Shown: one piece after another, positions 27,001-34,238 of the stretch | Layout: the number at the start of each line of letters is the position of its first letter | How positions within the stretch are numbered: the first letter of the stretch is position 1 | DNA from: Pseudomonas massiliensis | Lineage (GTDB): Bacteria; Pseudomonadota; Gammaproteobacteria; Pseudomonadales; Pseudomonadaceae | Reading direction: 5' to 3' | Length of the DNA: 64,000 nucleotides | Assembly (NCBI RefSeq): GCF_000826105.1 | Contig: NZ_CCYK01000007.1 | Location: 1,674,001-1,738,000 of the forward strand | Made by a program: the position numbers and the translations under genes | The notes under the pieces: model-generated | What the model was told of the DNA's origin: nothing | Seen by the model: only the letters and a program-made list of their open reading frames with translations | Database searches by the model: none

Positions 27001-27861
27001 AACCTGATCAAGCTGTTCGACGCGGCGGTACAAGCGGTTGCCGCCCTGGATGAACCTGAAGACCTCAACCCCCTGGCAGCGCGGGTGCGCAGCGAGCAGG
27101 CCAGGCTGGTCGCCAACGGGCTCGAACCTGAACAGGCGCGCCGCCAGGCAGGCTGGCGCATCTTCGGTGCCAAGCCGGGTGCTTATGGCGCCGGGGTGCA
27201 AGGCGTGGTCGAGAGCCGGCAGTGGACACAACGCCAGGATCTGGCCGAGGCCTATCTCAATCATTCCGGCTACGCCTACGGCGGGGCCGATGATGGCGCC
27301 CCGGCCAGGGCCGAGCTGGCCGACCGTCTCGGCCGCCTGGAAGCGGTATTGCAGAACCAGGACAACCACGAGCATGACCTGCTCGACTCCAATGACTATT
27401 ACCAGTTTCACGGAGGCATGCTGGCAGCCGTCCACCAGCAGGCCGGCCGCGAGGCAGCCAGTTACCATGGGGATCACAGTCAGGTGGACGCGCCCCGAGT
27501 CAGCACGCTAAAGGAAGCCTTGAACCGCGTGGTACGCGCCCGCGCCGTCAATCCCAAGTGGCTCGCCGGCGCCCGCCGCCATGGCTACAAAGGCGCCTTC
27601 GAAATGGCCGCTACCCTGGACAATCTCTTTGGCTTCGACGCCACCACCGGGCTGGTGCAAGACCATCAGTATGCGATGCTGGCTGACGCCTACCTGTTGG
27701 ACGAAGAGAATCGAGCCTTCCTCAAGGCCCACAACCCCCATGCCTTGCGCGACATGGCCGAGCGCCTGCTGGAGGCTCAGCAGCGAGGCCTGTGGCAAGC
27801 CCCCGGCGCGTATCGCCAAGTCCTGGAAAACCTATTGATCGACAGTGAAGAAGAGGGCTGA
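24085..27861 (+). CDS. cobN: Cobaltochelatase subunit CobN
   Basis: A 1258-aa protein of the CobN/magnesium chelatase H family, close to the usual length. Recognisable segments include H-V-G-K-H-G-N-L-E-W-L-P-G-K-G and L-D-V-L-P-T-G-R-N-F-Y-S-V-D, both hallmarks of CobN/BchH. It is the large subunit that binds hydrogenobyrinate a,c-diamide and, with an AAA+ motor, inserts cobalt. The start at 24085 is 5 nt after cobW and matches the family N-terminus. The BchI-like gene follows two bases after the stop, so cobW-cobN-chelatase partners form one riboswitch-controlled operon. Confidence 0.95.
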   Translation: MHLLRTQPGGFVPDDSIADLGQTPAELVILCSGDSHLALLAEAAQGLPGDFPSLRLANPMQVQNHASVDLYVDQVLRHARLIVLSLHGGVGYWRYGVEQLSRLVEQGTRVIMVPGDDRPDPELSALGSEPAEASEAVWQYLRQGGMANASALFGYIAATYFTGRLAEPLPWEPPAALPRVSLYRPGHGVVSLGAWQAVWTAGAPVVPLVFYRSHLQAANTGFVDVFCEQLASAGLNPLPVAVASLKEADCLEQLQAWMDEVAAALVLNTTGFALASPQNPRQRPLRRDIPVIQAICAQDNQPTWEGSAQGLGPRDLAMHVALPELDGRIISRPISFKDLAWRSERSQSDVVCYRAHPERMAFVARLAANWIALARTPAADKRVALVLANYPTRDGRIGNGVGLDTPAAALNILQGMAVAGYPVSGLPATGTALIQALLGNVSNDLDQLDARPCAQSLALDAYRLAFDALPEACRDAVTQRWGAPEQDPMYRSGRMMVAGLRFGATFVGIQPARGYHLDPSAVYHDPDLVPPHGYLAFYFWLRQAYRAHAVIHVGKHGNLEWLPGKGVGLSASCWPDALLGPMPHIYPFIVNDPGEGAQAKRRTQAVIIDHLMPPLTRAETYGPLRDLERLADEYYEAQLLDRRRALALQDEILALVRATALDRELDLEETALKDADTWLPRLDTYLCDLKESQIRDGLHVFGESPAGQLRLDTLAALLRAPRGSGEGADASLPRALAAALQLGFDPLDCNFGAPWTGPRPAVLKAVDDSPWRTQGDTRERLERLGASIIGQALDGHWVCPPEPCWRPVADLVHALLHQVAPALDACGPAEMDHLLAALGGRFVPPGPSGAPSRGRLDVLPTGRNFYSVDVRNLPTPTAWRLGFASANLVLERHLQDHGDHLRHLGLSVWGTATMRTGGDDIAQAMALLGVRPVWATGSQRVDDFEILPLSLLDRPRVDVTLRVSGFFRDAFGNLIKLFDAAVQAVAALDEPEDLNPLAARVRSEQARLVANGLEPEQARRQAGWRIFGAKPGAYGAGVQGVVESRQWTQRQDLAEAYLNHSGYAYGGADDGAPARAELADRLGRLEAVLQNQDNHEHDLLDSNDYYQFHGGMLAAVHQQAGREAASYHGDHSQVDAPRVSTLKEALNRVVRARAVNPKWLAGARRHGYKGAFEMAATLDNLFGFDATTGLVQDHQYAMLADAYLLDEENRAFLKAHNPHALRDMAERLLEAQQRGLWQAPGAYRQVLENLLIDSEEEG

Positions 27862-27862
27862 G

Positions 27863-28858
27863 ATGGCGTTCCACTATCCTTTGGCCGCCGTGGTCGGCGC
27901 CGAGCGACTGAAGTTGGCGCTGTGCATCGCAGCCATCGATCCCGGCATCGGCGGCGTGCTCATAGAAGGCCCGCGAGGCATGGCCAAGAGCACCTTGGCC
28001 CGCGGGTTGGCCGACCTGCTGGAGCAAGCGCCTTTCGTCACGCTGCCCCTGGGGGCGTCGGAGGATCGCGTGGTTGGCTCCTTGAACCTGGACGCGGTAC
28101 TGGCCCATGGGGAAGTCCGCTTTGCGCCGGGCTTGCTGGCCAAGGCCGATGGTGGCGTGCTCTACGTAGACGAAGTCAATCTATTGCCAGACCCCTTGGT
28201 GGACCTGTTGCTGGACGTGGCTGCCAGCGGCGTGAACCGGGTAGAGCGCGACGGCGTCTCGCACGAACATCCCGCCCGTATCGTGCTGATCGGCACCATG
28301 AACCCGGAGGAGGGGGAGCTTCGCCCTCAATTGCTCGACCGCTTTGGCCTGAATGTAGCGCTCGATTCGCGACCGGACCCAGCCCAGAGAAGAGAAATCA
28401 TCACTCGACGCCTGGCTTTCGATGCTGACCCTATGGGCTTCATTGCCCACTGGGCCGAGGCACAGGCCATGCTTGCCCAGCGTTGCCGGCAAGCCCGGAG
28501 TGCCCTGGCCGGCATCCCCCTGGACGACATGGCGCTCGAAGCGATCACGCAGGCTTGTTATCGGGCCGGCGTGGACGGCTTGCGAGCCGATCTGGTCTGG
28601 CTACGGGCCGCGCGCGCCCATGCCGCCTGGCGAGGAATGCTGGCCATCGAAGCGCATGACATCGAGGCGGTGGCCGAATTCGCCCTGCGCCATCGACGCC
28701 ATCCGGATACTGGCAGCACCCAGGTACCACCGCCCGCCCAGAAGGGTAGCGAAACCCTGGGCGACTCCGAGAGCGGCGGGGACTGGGGCGCACTGCCGCC
28801 TCAGCCGGTGGCCACAGGTCCGCGCCTGGGCCTGGCGGGTTGGCCAAAAAAGTCCTAG
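27863..28858 (+). CDS. BchI/ChlI-type AAA+ chelatase ATPase
   Basis: A 331-aa AAA+ protein with Walker A G-P-R-G-M-A-K-S-T (about residues 35-43), a Walker B in G-V-L-Y-V-D-E-V-N-L-L, and sensor motif I-G-T-M-N-P-E-E-G-E-L-R-P-Q-L-L-D-R-F-G. This is the magnesium-chelatase I-subunit type and not CobS. In pseudomonads this protein with the VWA partner downstream is thought to power CobN, replacing CobS/CobT. The ATG at 27863 is chosen (TGA-G-ATG junction with cobN). Its 3' end overlaps the next gene by 19 nt. Confidence 0.85.
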   Translation: MAFHYPLAAVVGAERLKLALCIAAIDPGIGGVLIEGPRGMAKSTLARGLADLLEQAPFVTLPLGASEDRVVGSLNLDAVLAHGEVRFAPGLLAKADGGVLYVDEVNLLPDPLVDLLLDVAASGVNRVERDGVSHEHPARIVLIGTMNPEEGELRPQLLDRFGLNVALDSRPDPAQRREIITRRLAFDADPMGFIAHWAEAQAMLAQRCRQARSALAGIPLDDMALEAITQACYRAGVDGLRADLVWLRAARAHAAWRGMLAIEAHDIEAVAEFALRHRRHPDTGSTQVPPPAQKGSETLGDSESGGDWGALPPQPVATGPRLGLAGWPKKS

Positions 28859-29517
28859 GCCCCCCTCTAGGCGAGTCGGGGGCCAAGCGCAGCGCAGTCT
28901 TAGGACAAGGCCGGACAGGAAGAGCCAGCGCCAAATGCCACACACGCATTGCCTGGGTACCGACCCTGGCGCAGGGGCGGCCACGGAGCCAGGCCGCCCT
29001 GCGCTGGCACAACGGCCCACTCCATCAGCCGCCGGTCTGGCTGGTGGTGGTGGATGCCTCTGCGTCAACGCGTCGCCGTGGCGCGCTGGGGCGGGCCAAG
29101 GGTTACCTGGCGACCCTGTTCGAGCAGGCCTACCGGCAGCGCGCCCGTGTCGCCTTGCTCACCGCCAGCGGCACTGGTCCAAGCTGGCAGCGGCAGGGTC
29201 TCAAGGCCTCGGCTGCGCTGGGGCACTGGCTCGAACATCTCGGCGCAGGGGGTGGTACACCTTTGCGCGAGTGCATCGATCTGGCACGGGACTGGGTGCG
29301 CAAGCAGCGACGCAAGAGCCCTTGGCAACCGCTGCGCTGCCTGATTGTCACCGACGGACGGATCAACGGGCTGGAGAATGTCGCACCGCTGGGTTGCGAC
29401 ACCCAGGTCCTGGATATCGAACTGGGCGAAATTCGTCTGGGCCGCACCCGCCGACTTGCGCAACGGCTTGGTGCGGACTACCTGCATCTGGAACGACTGC
29501 CGACTGCGGTTCAGTGA
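28840..29517 (+). CDS. VWA-domain chelatase subunit, BchD/ChlD C-terminal-like
   Basis: A 225-aa protein consisting mainly of a von Willebrand A domain. The MIDAS motif is D-A-S-A-S-T (in V-V-V-D-A-S-A-S-T), followed by G-G-G-T-P-L and V-T-D-G-R-I-N-G. The AAA-like N-terminus and acidic linker of full ChlD are missing, as in other pseudomonads where the VWA module stands alone next to cobN. The start is a TTG at 28840, overlapping the preceding gene; translational coupling is likely. The role as cobaltochelatase partner is inferred from position. Confidence 0.78.
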   Translation: MAKKVLGPPLGESGAKRSAVLGQGRTGRASAKCHTRIAWVPTLAQGRPRSQAALRWHNGPLHQPPVWLVVVDASASTRRRGALGRAKGYLATLFEQAYRQRARVALLTASGTGPSWQRQGLKASAALGHWLEHLGAGGGTPLRECIDLARDWVRKQRRKSPWQPLRCLIVTDGRINGLENVAPLGCDTQVLDIELGEIRLGRTRRLAQRLGADYLHLERLPTAVQ

Positions 29518-29568
29518 CCAGGCCAGGGGCGATCCGAGCCAGGCACCCGTAGAGTCATCGACCCCGGA

Positions 29569-29847
29569 TCAAAGCCCCAGCGCCGGCATGGTCCAAGGCT
29601 CCAGGCTATAGCCGTGACGGGAAAGGCCCGCGCGGACTTCTTCCAGCGCGGTGGCCAGCTGGCGGGGATCAGAGTAGGCACTGGCCGACAGATGGGTACG
29701 GCACAGGTTCTGGCTGGTGTGATCGTCGATCACCGTGAGGCTCAAGGCGCCGTCGCCGTCAGGCTGGGTCCAGGCGACACAATGGAAAGGTTCGAAAGCG
29801 TGGCCGGCGATCAGAAGGGCTTCGTTGACACGCAGCATTGCGTCCAT
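29569..29847 (-). CDS. Small conserved Pseudomonas protein of unknown function
   Basis: A 92-aa protein starting at the ATG at 29847. It has an A-F-E-P-F-H-C-V-A-W-T segment and a Y-S-D-P-x-Q-L motif; there is no membrane segment. I recall similar proteins beside cob genes in pseudomonads, but no function is known to me. It is convergent with the VWA gene. A 13-bp palindrome lies about 50 bp upstream. Confidence 0.6.
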   Translation of the reverse strand: MDAMLRVNEALLIAGHAFEPFHCVAWTQPDGDGALSLTVIDDHTSQNLCRTHLSASAYSDPRQLATALEEVRAGLSRHGYSLEPWTMPALGL

Positions 29848-29897
29848 GAGGGTTGCTCTCTCAAATGCACATCAGGGGGTAGCCGCGCCGAAGGCGG

Positions 29898-29910
29898 CAG
29901 TACAGTACTG
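29898..29910. promoter_or_regulatory. Perfect 13-bp palindrome upstream of the 92-aa gene
   Basis: CAGTAC-A-GTACTG lies 51-63 bp upstream of the start of the minus-strand 92-aa gene, a position suited to an operator. No binder is known. Confidence 0.3.
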
Positions 29911-30037
29911 ATGCCCGGACGCGACCGCCGAGTCACAACACGCGCTAGAAAATCTCGACCGTTAGCGCGTCGCGCTCGTTGCGCGTATGACTCGCCGGAC
30001 GAAGGCGAATTCCCTGAACCCGACCGCCGGGCTGCAG

Positions 30038-30574
30038 CTATAGGCCAGCTGGGGCGGTGAAATGCCGGGCCAGAGCGGTTCGCGCCTGAGTCAGGCGCTG
30101 CTCCCAGCTGCCGTTGAGAACGACGTAGGTCTGCTGATGCGTGTCCAGCCAGGCTCGGCAGGCTTCGAAAAAGGCGCGACGATCGGTCGCATCCGGCTGG
30201 CAGCGTTGGCCGTCAGCTACCCACGGCACGCCCTCAGGACTCAGCAAGAGGTGCAAGTCATAGCGTCGACCCAGGAGGGCTGCCTCGACCCAGGCTGGCG
30301 GAGGCCCGAACAGTACCTGGCTCCACAGCATATTGCTCAACAGATGGGTATCAAGCCACAGCCACGACGGTTGGCGAGCCCGTGCCGCATCCTCGTCACT
30401 CAGTTGGCCTTCGGCGATGAGAGCGATGTCCGCATACACCGGGTCGCGTTGTCGCTCGTCGATGAACCGGCGCACGTACTCCGTGCAGAGCACTCCGCCA
30501 AAGCGTTGTTGCAGGGTCCTGGCCAGGACGCTTTTGCCGGCCGATTCCGGGCCGGTGATCACAACCACATTCAT
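30038..30574 (-). CDS. NadR-like ATPase/nicotinamide riboside kinase-type protein
   Basis: A 178-aa P-loop protein: G-P-E-S-A-G-K-S (residues about 8-15), C-T-E-Y-V-R-R-F-I-D (substrate and lid region), W-L-W-L-D-T-H. These match the kinase domain of NadR, which phosphorylates nicotinamide riboside for NAD salvage. The adenylyltransferase and helix-turn-helix domains of enteric NadR are absent. The usual partner, a PnuC transporter, is not adjacent. The start at 30574 is the ATG just before the first beta strand. Confidence 0.72.
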   Translation of the reverse strand: MNVVVITGPESAGKSVLARTLQQRFGGVLCTEYVRRFIDERQRDPVYADIALIAEGQLSDEDAARARQPSWLWLDTHLLSNMLWSQVLFGPPPAWVEAALLGRRYDLHLLLSPEGVPWVADGQRCQPDATDRRAFFEACRAWLDTHQQTYVVLNGSWEQRLTQARTALARHFTAPAGL

Positions 30575-30829
30575 GAATACGCCTACTGACTACGCTGGCT
30601 CGGGTTCTACCGATGCCGCATCCGCGACCGCTGCTGGAAAGCGCTGATGATACCTTGCGCATTGGCGGATCGTAAGGCGCTCGCTGGCATTGCCTCAACG
30701 CTTGGGGCATCATCCCGGCGCGACGGCTTCTGGCGTTGAATAGTCAAGAAAAACTCAGAAACCTTCGCAAAACGTTATCAAAACATGTTTGGTACAACCG
30801 TCGCAGAACGGAACCGCTGGGGGGAATGG

Positions 30830-31660
30830 ATGGATATGTGGACGGCCGCGTCGGCCATGGTGCTGGGTATTGTGGAGGGGCTGACGGAATTCCTGCCCAT
30901 TTCCAGTACCGGGCACCAGATCATAGTGGCGGACTTGCTGGATTTCGGCGGCGAACGGGCCATGGCCTTCAATATCATCATTCAGCTTGGTGCGATCCTT
31001 GCGGTGATGTGGGAGTTTCGCGTCAAGATCGTCAACGTCACCGCTGGGCTGGCCAGCCAGCCCGGCGCCAGGCGCTTCACGCTCAACCTGCTCATCGCCT
31101 TCCTGCCGGCCGTGGCACTGGGCGTGCTGTTCTCCGATCTGATCCATAGGTACCTGTTCAACCCAGTCACGGTGGCGATAGCGCTGGTCGTCGGGGGCTT
31201 GGTCATGCTTTGGGCGGAGAAGCGACAGCATGTAGTGCGGGTCGAGCGGGTGGACGACTTGCACTGGTCCGACGCCCTGAAGATCGGCTGTGCCCAATGT
31301 CTGGCCATGATCCCTGGCACGTCCCGCTCTGGCTCCACCATCATCGGCGGCTTGCTCTTTGGCCTGTCGCGCACCGCAGCCACCGAGTTCTCGTTTTTCC
31401 TGGCCATGCCGACCATGGTAGGGGCGGCGGTGTACAGCGGCTACAAGTACCGACACCTGTTCCAGCCAGGCGACCTGCCGATCTTCGCCCTGGGCTTCGT
31501 CGTATCCTTCCTGTTCGCCACCATCGCGGTCCGCGCATTGCTCGATTTCATTGCCCGTCACAGCTACGCGGTGTTCGCCTGGTATCGCATCGCCTTCGGC
31601 TTGCTCATCCTTCTGACCTGGCAGATGAATTGGGTCGATTGGGCCACTGCCCAGGGCTGA
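30830..31660 (+). CDS. uppP: Undecaprenyl-diphosphatase (UppP/BacA)
   Basis: A 276-aa polytopic membrane enzyme with both catalytic motifs: E-G-L-T-E-F-L-P-I-S-S-T-G-H near the N-terminus and P-G-T-S-R-S-G near the middle. It removes a phosphate from undecaprenyl diphosphate to recycle the lipid carrier for peptidoglycan and other envelope polymers; overexpression gives bacitracin resistance. Start ATG 30830 or the ATG two codons later (30836) are both possible after GGGGGGA; an upstream frame from 30785 adds a polar extension that does not fit. It stands alone. Confidence 0.93.
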   Translation: MDMWTAASAMVLGIVEGLTEFLPISSTGHQIIVADLLDFGGERAMAFNIIIQLGAILAVMWEFRVKIVNVTAGLASQPGARRFTLNLLIAFLPAVALGVLFSDLIHRYLFNPVTVAIALVVGGLVMLWAEKRQHVVRVERVDDLHWSDALKIGCAQCLAMIPGTSRSGSTIIGGLLFGLSRTAATEFSFFLAMPTMVGAAVYSGYKYRHLFQPGDLPIFALGFVVSFLFATIAVRALLDFIARHSYAVFAWYRIAFGLLILLTWQMNWVDWATAQG

Positions 31661-31741
31661 GCATCGGCTGAACCCACCTTCAACCTCTAGGTCGAAGCTG
31701 TCGATGGCGCCTATTTGGCTGCCGTCGATCGGTGGCCCCGC

Positions 31742-31855
31742 ATGCTGGTCCTTTTCCTGCTTATGCAAGGGTGTTATGCCGGGGCACCGGCCCGCCAGCT
31801 GGATGAGGCAAGGGGCGCTGCCTGCTATGGCGCCCACAGGATCGAGGGCATGTAG
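31742..31855 (+). CDS. Possible 37-aa lipoprotein leader ORF
   Basis: A 37-codon frame abuts the following hydrolase gene (TAG then ATG). It starts M-L-V-L-F-L-L-M-Q-G-C, which reads like a short lipoprotein signal with lipobox L-M-Q-G-C, then 26 residues. No convincing Shine-Dalgarno is seen, and the frame may be chance. Confidence 0.22.
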   Translation: MLVLFLLMQGCYAGAPARQLDEARGAACYGAHRIEGM

Positions 31856-32908
31856 ATGAAGCGTCTGTGCGCATGGATGGGGCTGCTGCTCACGGTAAGC
31901 CTGTTTTCGGTGCAGCTGGATGCCGCGCCCCGTACCCAGTGGACGGTGGGAGTGCATCGCCTGACCTTCAAAGACCCGCTCGACGGCGGCCCTATGCGGG
32001 CATACGCTTTCTACCCGAGCGCCGAAACTGACATTCAGCCCACCCGCCTGGACGGCTACCAAGTGGCTGCCGGGGCAGATGCGCCAATCGCCATGGGGCG
32101 GTTTCCCTTGTTGATGCTGTCCCATGGCAATACAGGCACGCCCTTGGCCCTTCATGACTTGATCACCTCCATCGTCAGCAAAGGTTTCGTGGTCGTGGCG
32201 GTGCTGCACCCGGGGGACAACTATCTGGACCAAAGCCGCCTGGGCACCCTGAGCAACCTCTATGGAAGGCCCTTGCAGATTTCAGCCGCGATCACCGCGG
32301 CGCTTGACGAGCCTATGCTGTCGCCCTTCCTCAACGCGAGCGAAGTAGGGGTAATCGGCTATTCCGCTGGCGGCGAAACCGCCTTGATTCTATCCGGGGC
32401 CCAGCCCGACCTTTCCCGGCTCAAGTTGTACTGCCTGGAACGGCCGCATGACGCCGACGCCTGCAAGCGCCACGGTGAGCTGGTCGCGGACCGCAAGGAT
32501 CTGGCACCCCAGGCCGACGCCCGGGTTCATGCGCTGCTGCTCATGGCGCCCTTGAGCCTGATGTTCGGCCGGCAGGCCTTGGCCACGGTCAGGGTACCGA
32601 CCCTTATCTACGCGGGGGACAACGACCAGTTGGTGGCCGTTGACAAGAACGCCGAGGCGCTGGCGCGCAAGCTGCCGTCGAAGGCCCGCTACCACGCGCT
32701 GCCCGGGGCGGGCCACTTCGTATTCATGGCCCCCTGCACGGCCGAACAGGAACGTGAGATGCCAGCCCTGTGCAAGGACGCCCAGGGGGTGGATCGCGCA
32801 GGCATACATCGGAACCTGATCGACGAAGCCGGGCGTTTCTTTGCTCAGGCCCTTGGCAAGCCTAGTCGGGCTGGCTGGCAGACGGCCGGGCAACCAGAAC
32901 AGCCTTAG
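31856..32908 (+). CDS. Secreted alpha/beta hydrolase (dienelactone hydrolase/PAF-acetylhydrolase type)
   Basis: A 350-aa protein with an N-terminal signal peptide (K-R-L then a hydrophobic stretch, cleavage after L-D-A-A). The nucleophile elbow is G-Y-S-A-G-G near residue 164; the oxyanion region M-L-S-H-G-N-T-G precedes it. The acid is probably in A-G-D-N-D and the histidine in G-A-G-H-F. The protein is exported and likely periplasmic. The family includes predicted dienelactone hydrolases and lipoprotein-associated phospholipase A2-like enzymes; the substrate is not evident. Confidence 0.75.
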   Translation: MKRLCAWMGLLLTVSLFSVQLDAAPRTQWTVGVHRLTFKDPLDGGPMRAYAFYPSAETDIQPTRLDGYQVAAGADAPIAMGRFPLLMLSHGNTGTPLALHDLITSIVSKGFVVVAVLHPGDNYLDQSRLGTLSNLYGRPLQISAAITAALDEPMLSPFLNASEVGVIGYSAGGETALILSGAQPDLSRLKLYCLERPHDADACKRHGELVADRKDLAPQADARVHALLLMAPLSLMFGRQALATVRVPTLIYAGDNDQLVAVDKNAEALARKLPSKARYHALPGAGHFVFMAPCTAEQEREMPALCKDAQGVDRAGIHRNLIDEAGRFFAQALGKPSRAGWQTAGQPEQP

Positions 32909-32954
32909 CCGGTCATGGCCAGGTGCATGCCTGAGCTGTTTGCCAATCGTTGGG

Positions 32955-34151
32955 CTAAAGCGGCCGTTGGGCATCCCGGGACAGCCAGCCGATCAGGCCC
33001 AGCCCCACCAGGGAAAGGCCGGCGGCGCAGAGGAAGATGGCAGCGTAGCCAGCATTGGCGGCCAGGGCGCCCATGAGCGGACCGGCGATGGCCAGGGCAA
33101 TGTCAAAGAACACGGCAAAGGCGCCGAGTCCGGCGCCGCGACTGGTGGCCGGCACCTGCGCGATGGCCAGCACCCCTAAAGCCGGGTACACCAGGGACAG
33201 GCCGAAACCTGCCAGGGCGGCGCCGATCAACGCGAAGACCGGGGAGGGCGCCAGCCACAGAAACAGGAAGCCTACGGTCTCGACGCTCAGACAGGCAAAG
33301 GCAACGGTGTATCCGCCGTAATGATTGATGGCATTGATGAACAGCAGGCGAGACAGAATGAAGCAGGCACCGAACGCTGTCAGGCAGAAGGCGGCGCCTG
33401 CCCAGCCCTGTTCCAGATAGTAAAGCGTGATAAAGGTCGTCAGGGCTCCATATCCAATGGAGGCCAGGCATAGCCCCAAGCCATAAGGCGCCACGCGCCC
33501 GAAGGCTGACCAGAACGGGAGGCGCTCGCCCCGCACCACGGGCACGGACTCCCGCTTGCGCAACCGCCAGAGCGCGAACAGGGCCAGTACCAGCAGGGCG
33601 CCGCCCAGTGAGTGAAAGCCCAGGTCTTCGGTCATGACCACGCCCAAGGGCGCACCCACGGCTATGGCTCCATATGAGGCGATCCCATTCCAGGAGATGA
33701 CCTTGGCCGTGTGTTCCGGCCCCACCTGGCCAATACCCCAACTGCTGGTGCCTACCCCGATCATCCCTTGGCCTACGCCCAGCAGCAGGCGTGCCACCAG
33801 CAGTATCGCAAGGCTGGGGGAAGGCCATTCATGGCTCAGAGTGGCGATCAGCGTCAGCAGGCCGCTGGCCGCGACTGCATAAAGCCCGTGGGTAATGGTG
33901 CGCTTGGTACCCCAGCTATCGGCAAGCCGACCCGCCAAGGGGCGGATGAGCAGCGTGGCGAAATACTGGGCGGCAATCACGACGCCGGCGAGCACTGCGT
34001 TGAAGCCCAGCACATCGTGGACGTATCCCGGAATCACCGCGATCGGCAGGCCGATGCAGAAGAACGCAATGAATGTGTAGAAGACGATGGACAGGATCTG
34101 CAGGGTGACTCCCCCGGGAGCCGCGGGGGAGGAGGCGGATGGCGAAGTCAT
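32955..34151 (-). CDS. MFS transporter, YfcJ/YhhS (UPF0226) type
   Basis: A 398-aa major facilitator protein with 12 hydrophobic segments. The loop 2-3 motif reads G-R-L-A-D-S-W-G-T-K-R. It has G-x-G-Q-G-M-I-G-V-G-T-S-S-W-G-I-G, close to the YfcJ/YhhS group (arabinose-efflux-like permeases, whose members have been tied to glyphosate or other small-molecule tolerance). The true substrate is unknown. It stands alone, upstream of the ABC-F gene on the same strand reading direction but with its own start. Confidence 0.82.
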   Translation of the reverse strand: MTSPSASSPAAPGGVTLQILSIVFYTFIAFFCIGLPIAVIPGYVHDVLGFNAVLAGVVIAAQYFATLLIRPLAGRLADSWGTKRTITHGLYAVAASGLLTLIATLSHEWPSPSLAILLVARLLLGVGQGMIGVGTSSWGIGQVGPEHTAKVISWNGIASYGAIAVGAPLGVVMTEDLGFHSLGGALLVLALFALWRLRKRESVPVVRGERLPFWSAFGRVAPYGLGLCLASIGYGALTTFITLYYLEQGWAGAAFCLTAFGACFILSRLLFINAINHYGGYTVAFACLSVETVGFLFLWLAPSPVFALIGAALAGFGLSLVYPALGVLAIAQVPATSRGAGLGAFAVFFDIALAIAGPLMGALAANAGYAAIFLCAAGLSLVGLGLIGWLSRDAQRPL

Positions 34152-34238
34152 GGGGCGCTCGCTGTGGTGGGCTATCCCTATGATCGCCAGCGGGCGAGAA
34201 AATTGAAAGCTGCCTAATGATTTCCTCGCCCCATCGCC

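Noticed and set aside
30755..32233. 492-aa antisense frame over uppP and the hydrolase
   Set aside because: It has no family resemblance and is opposite two well supported genes.
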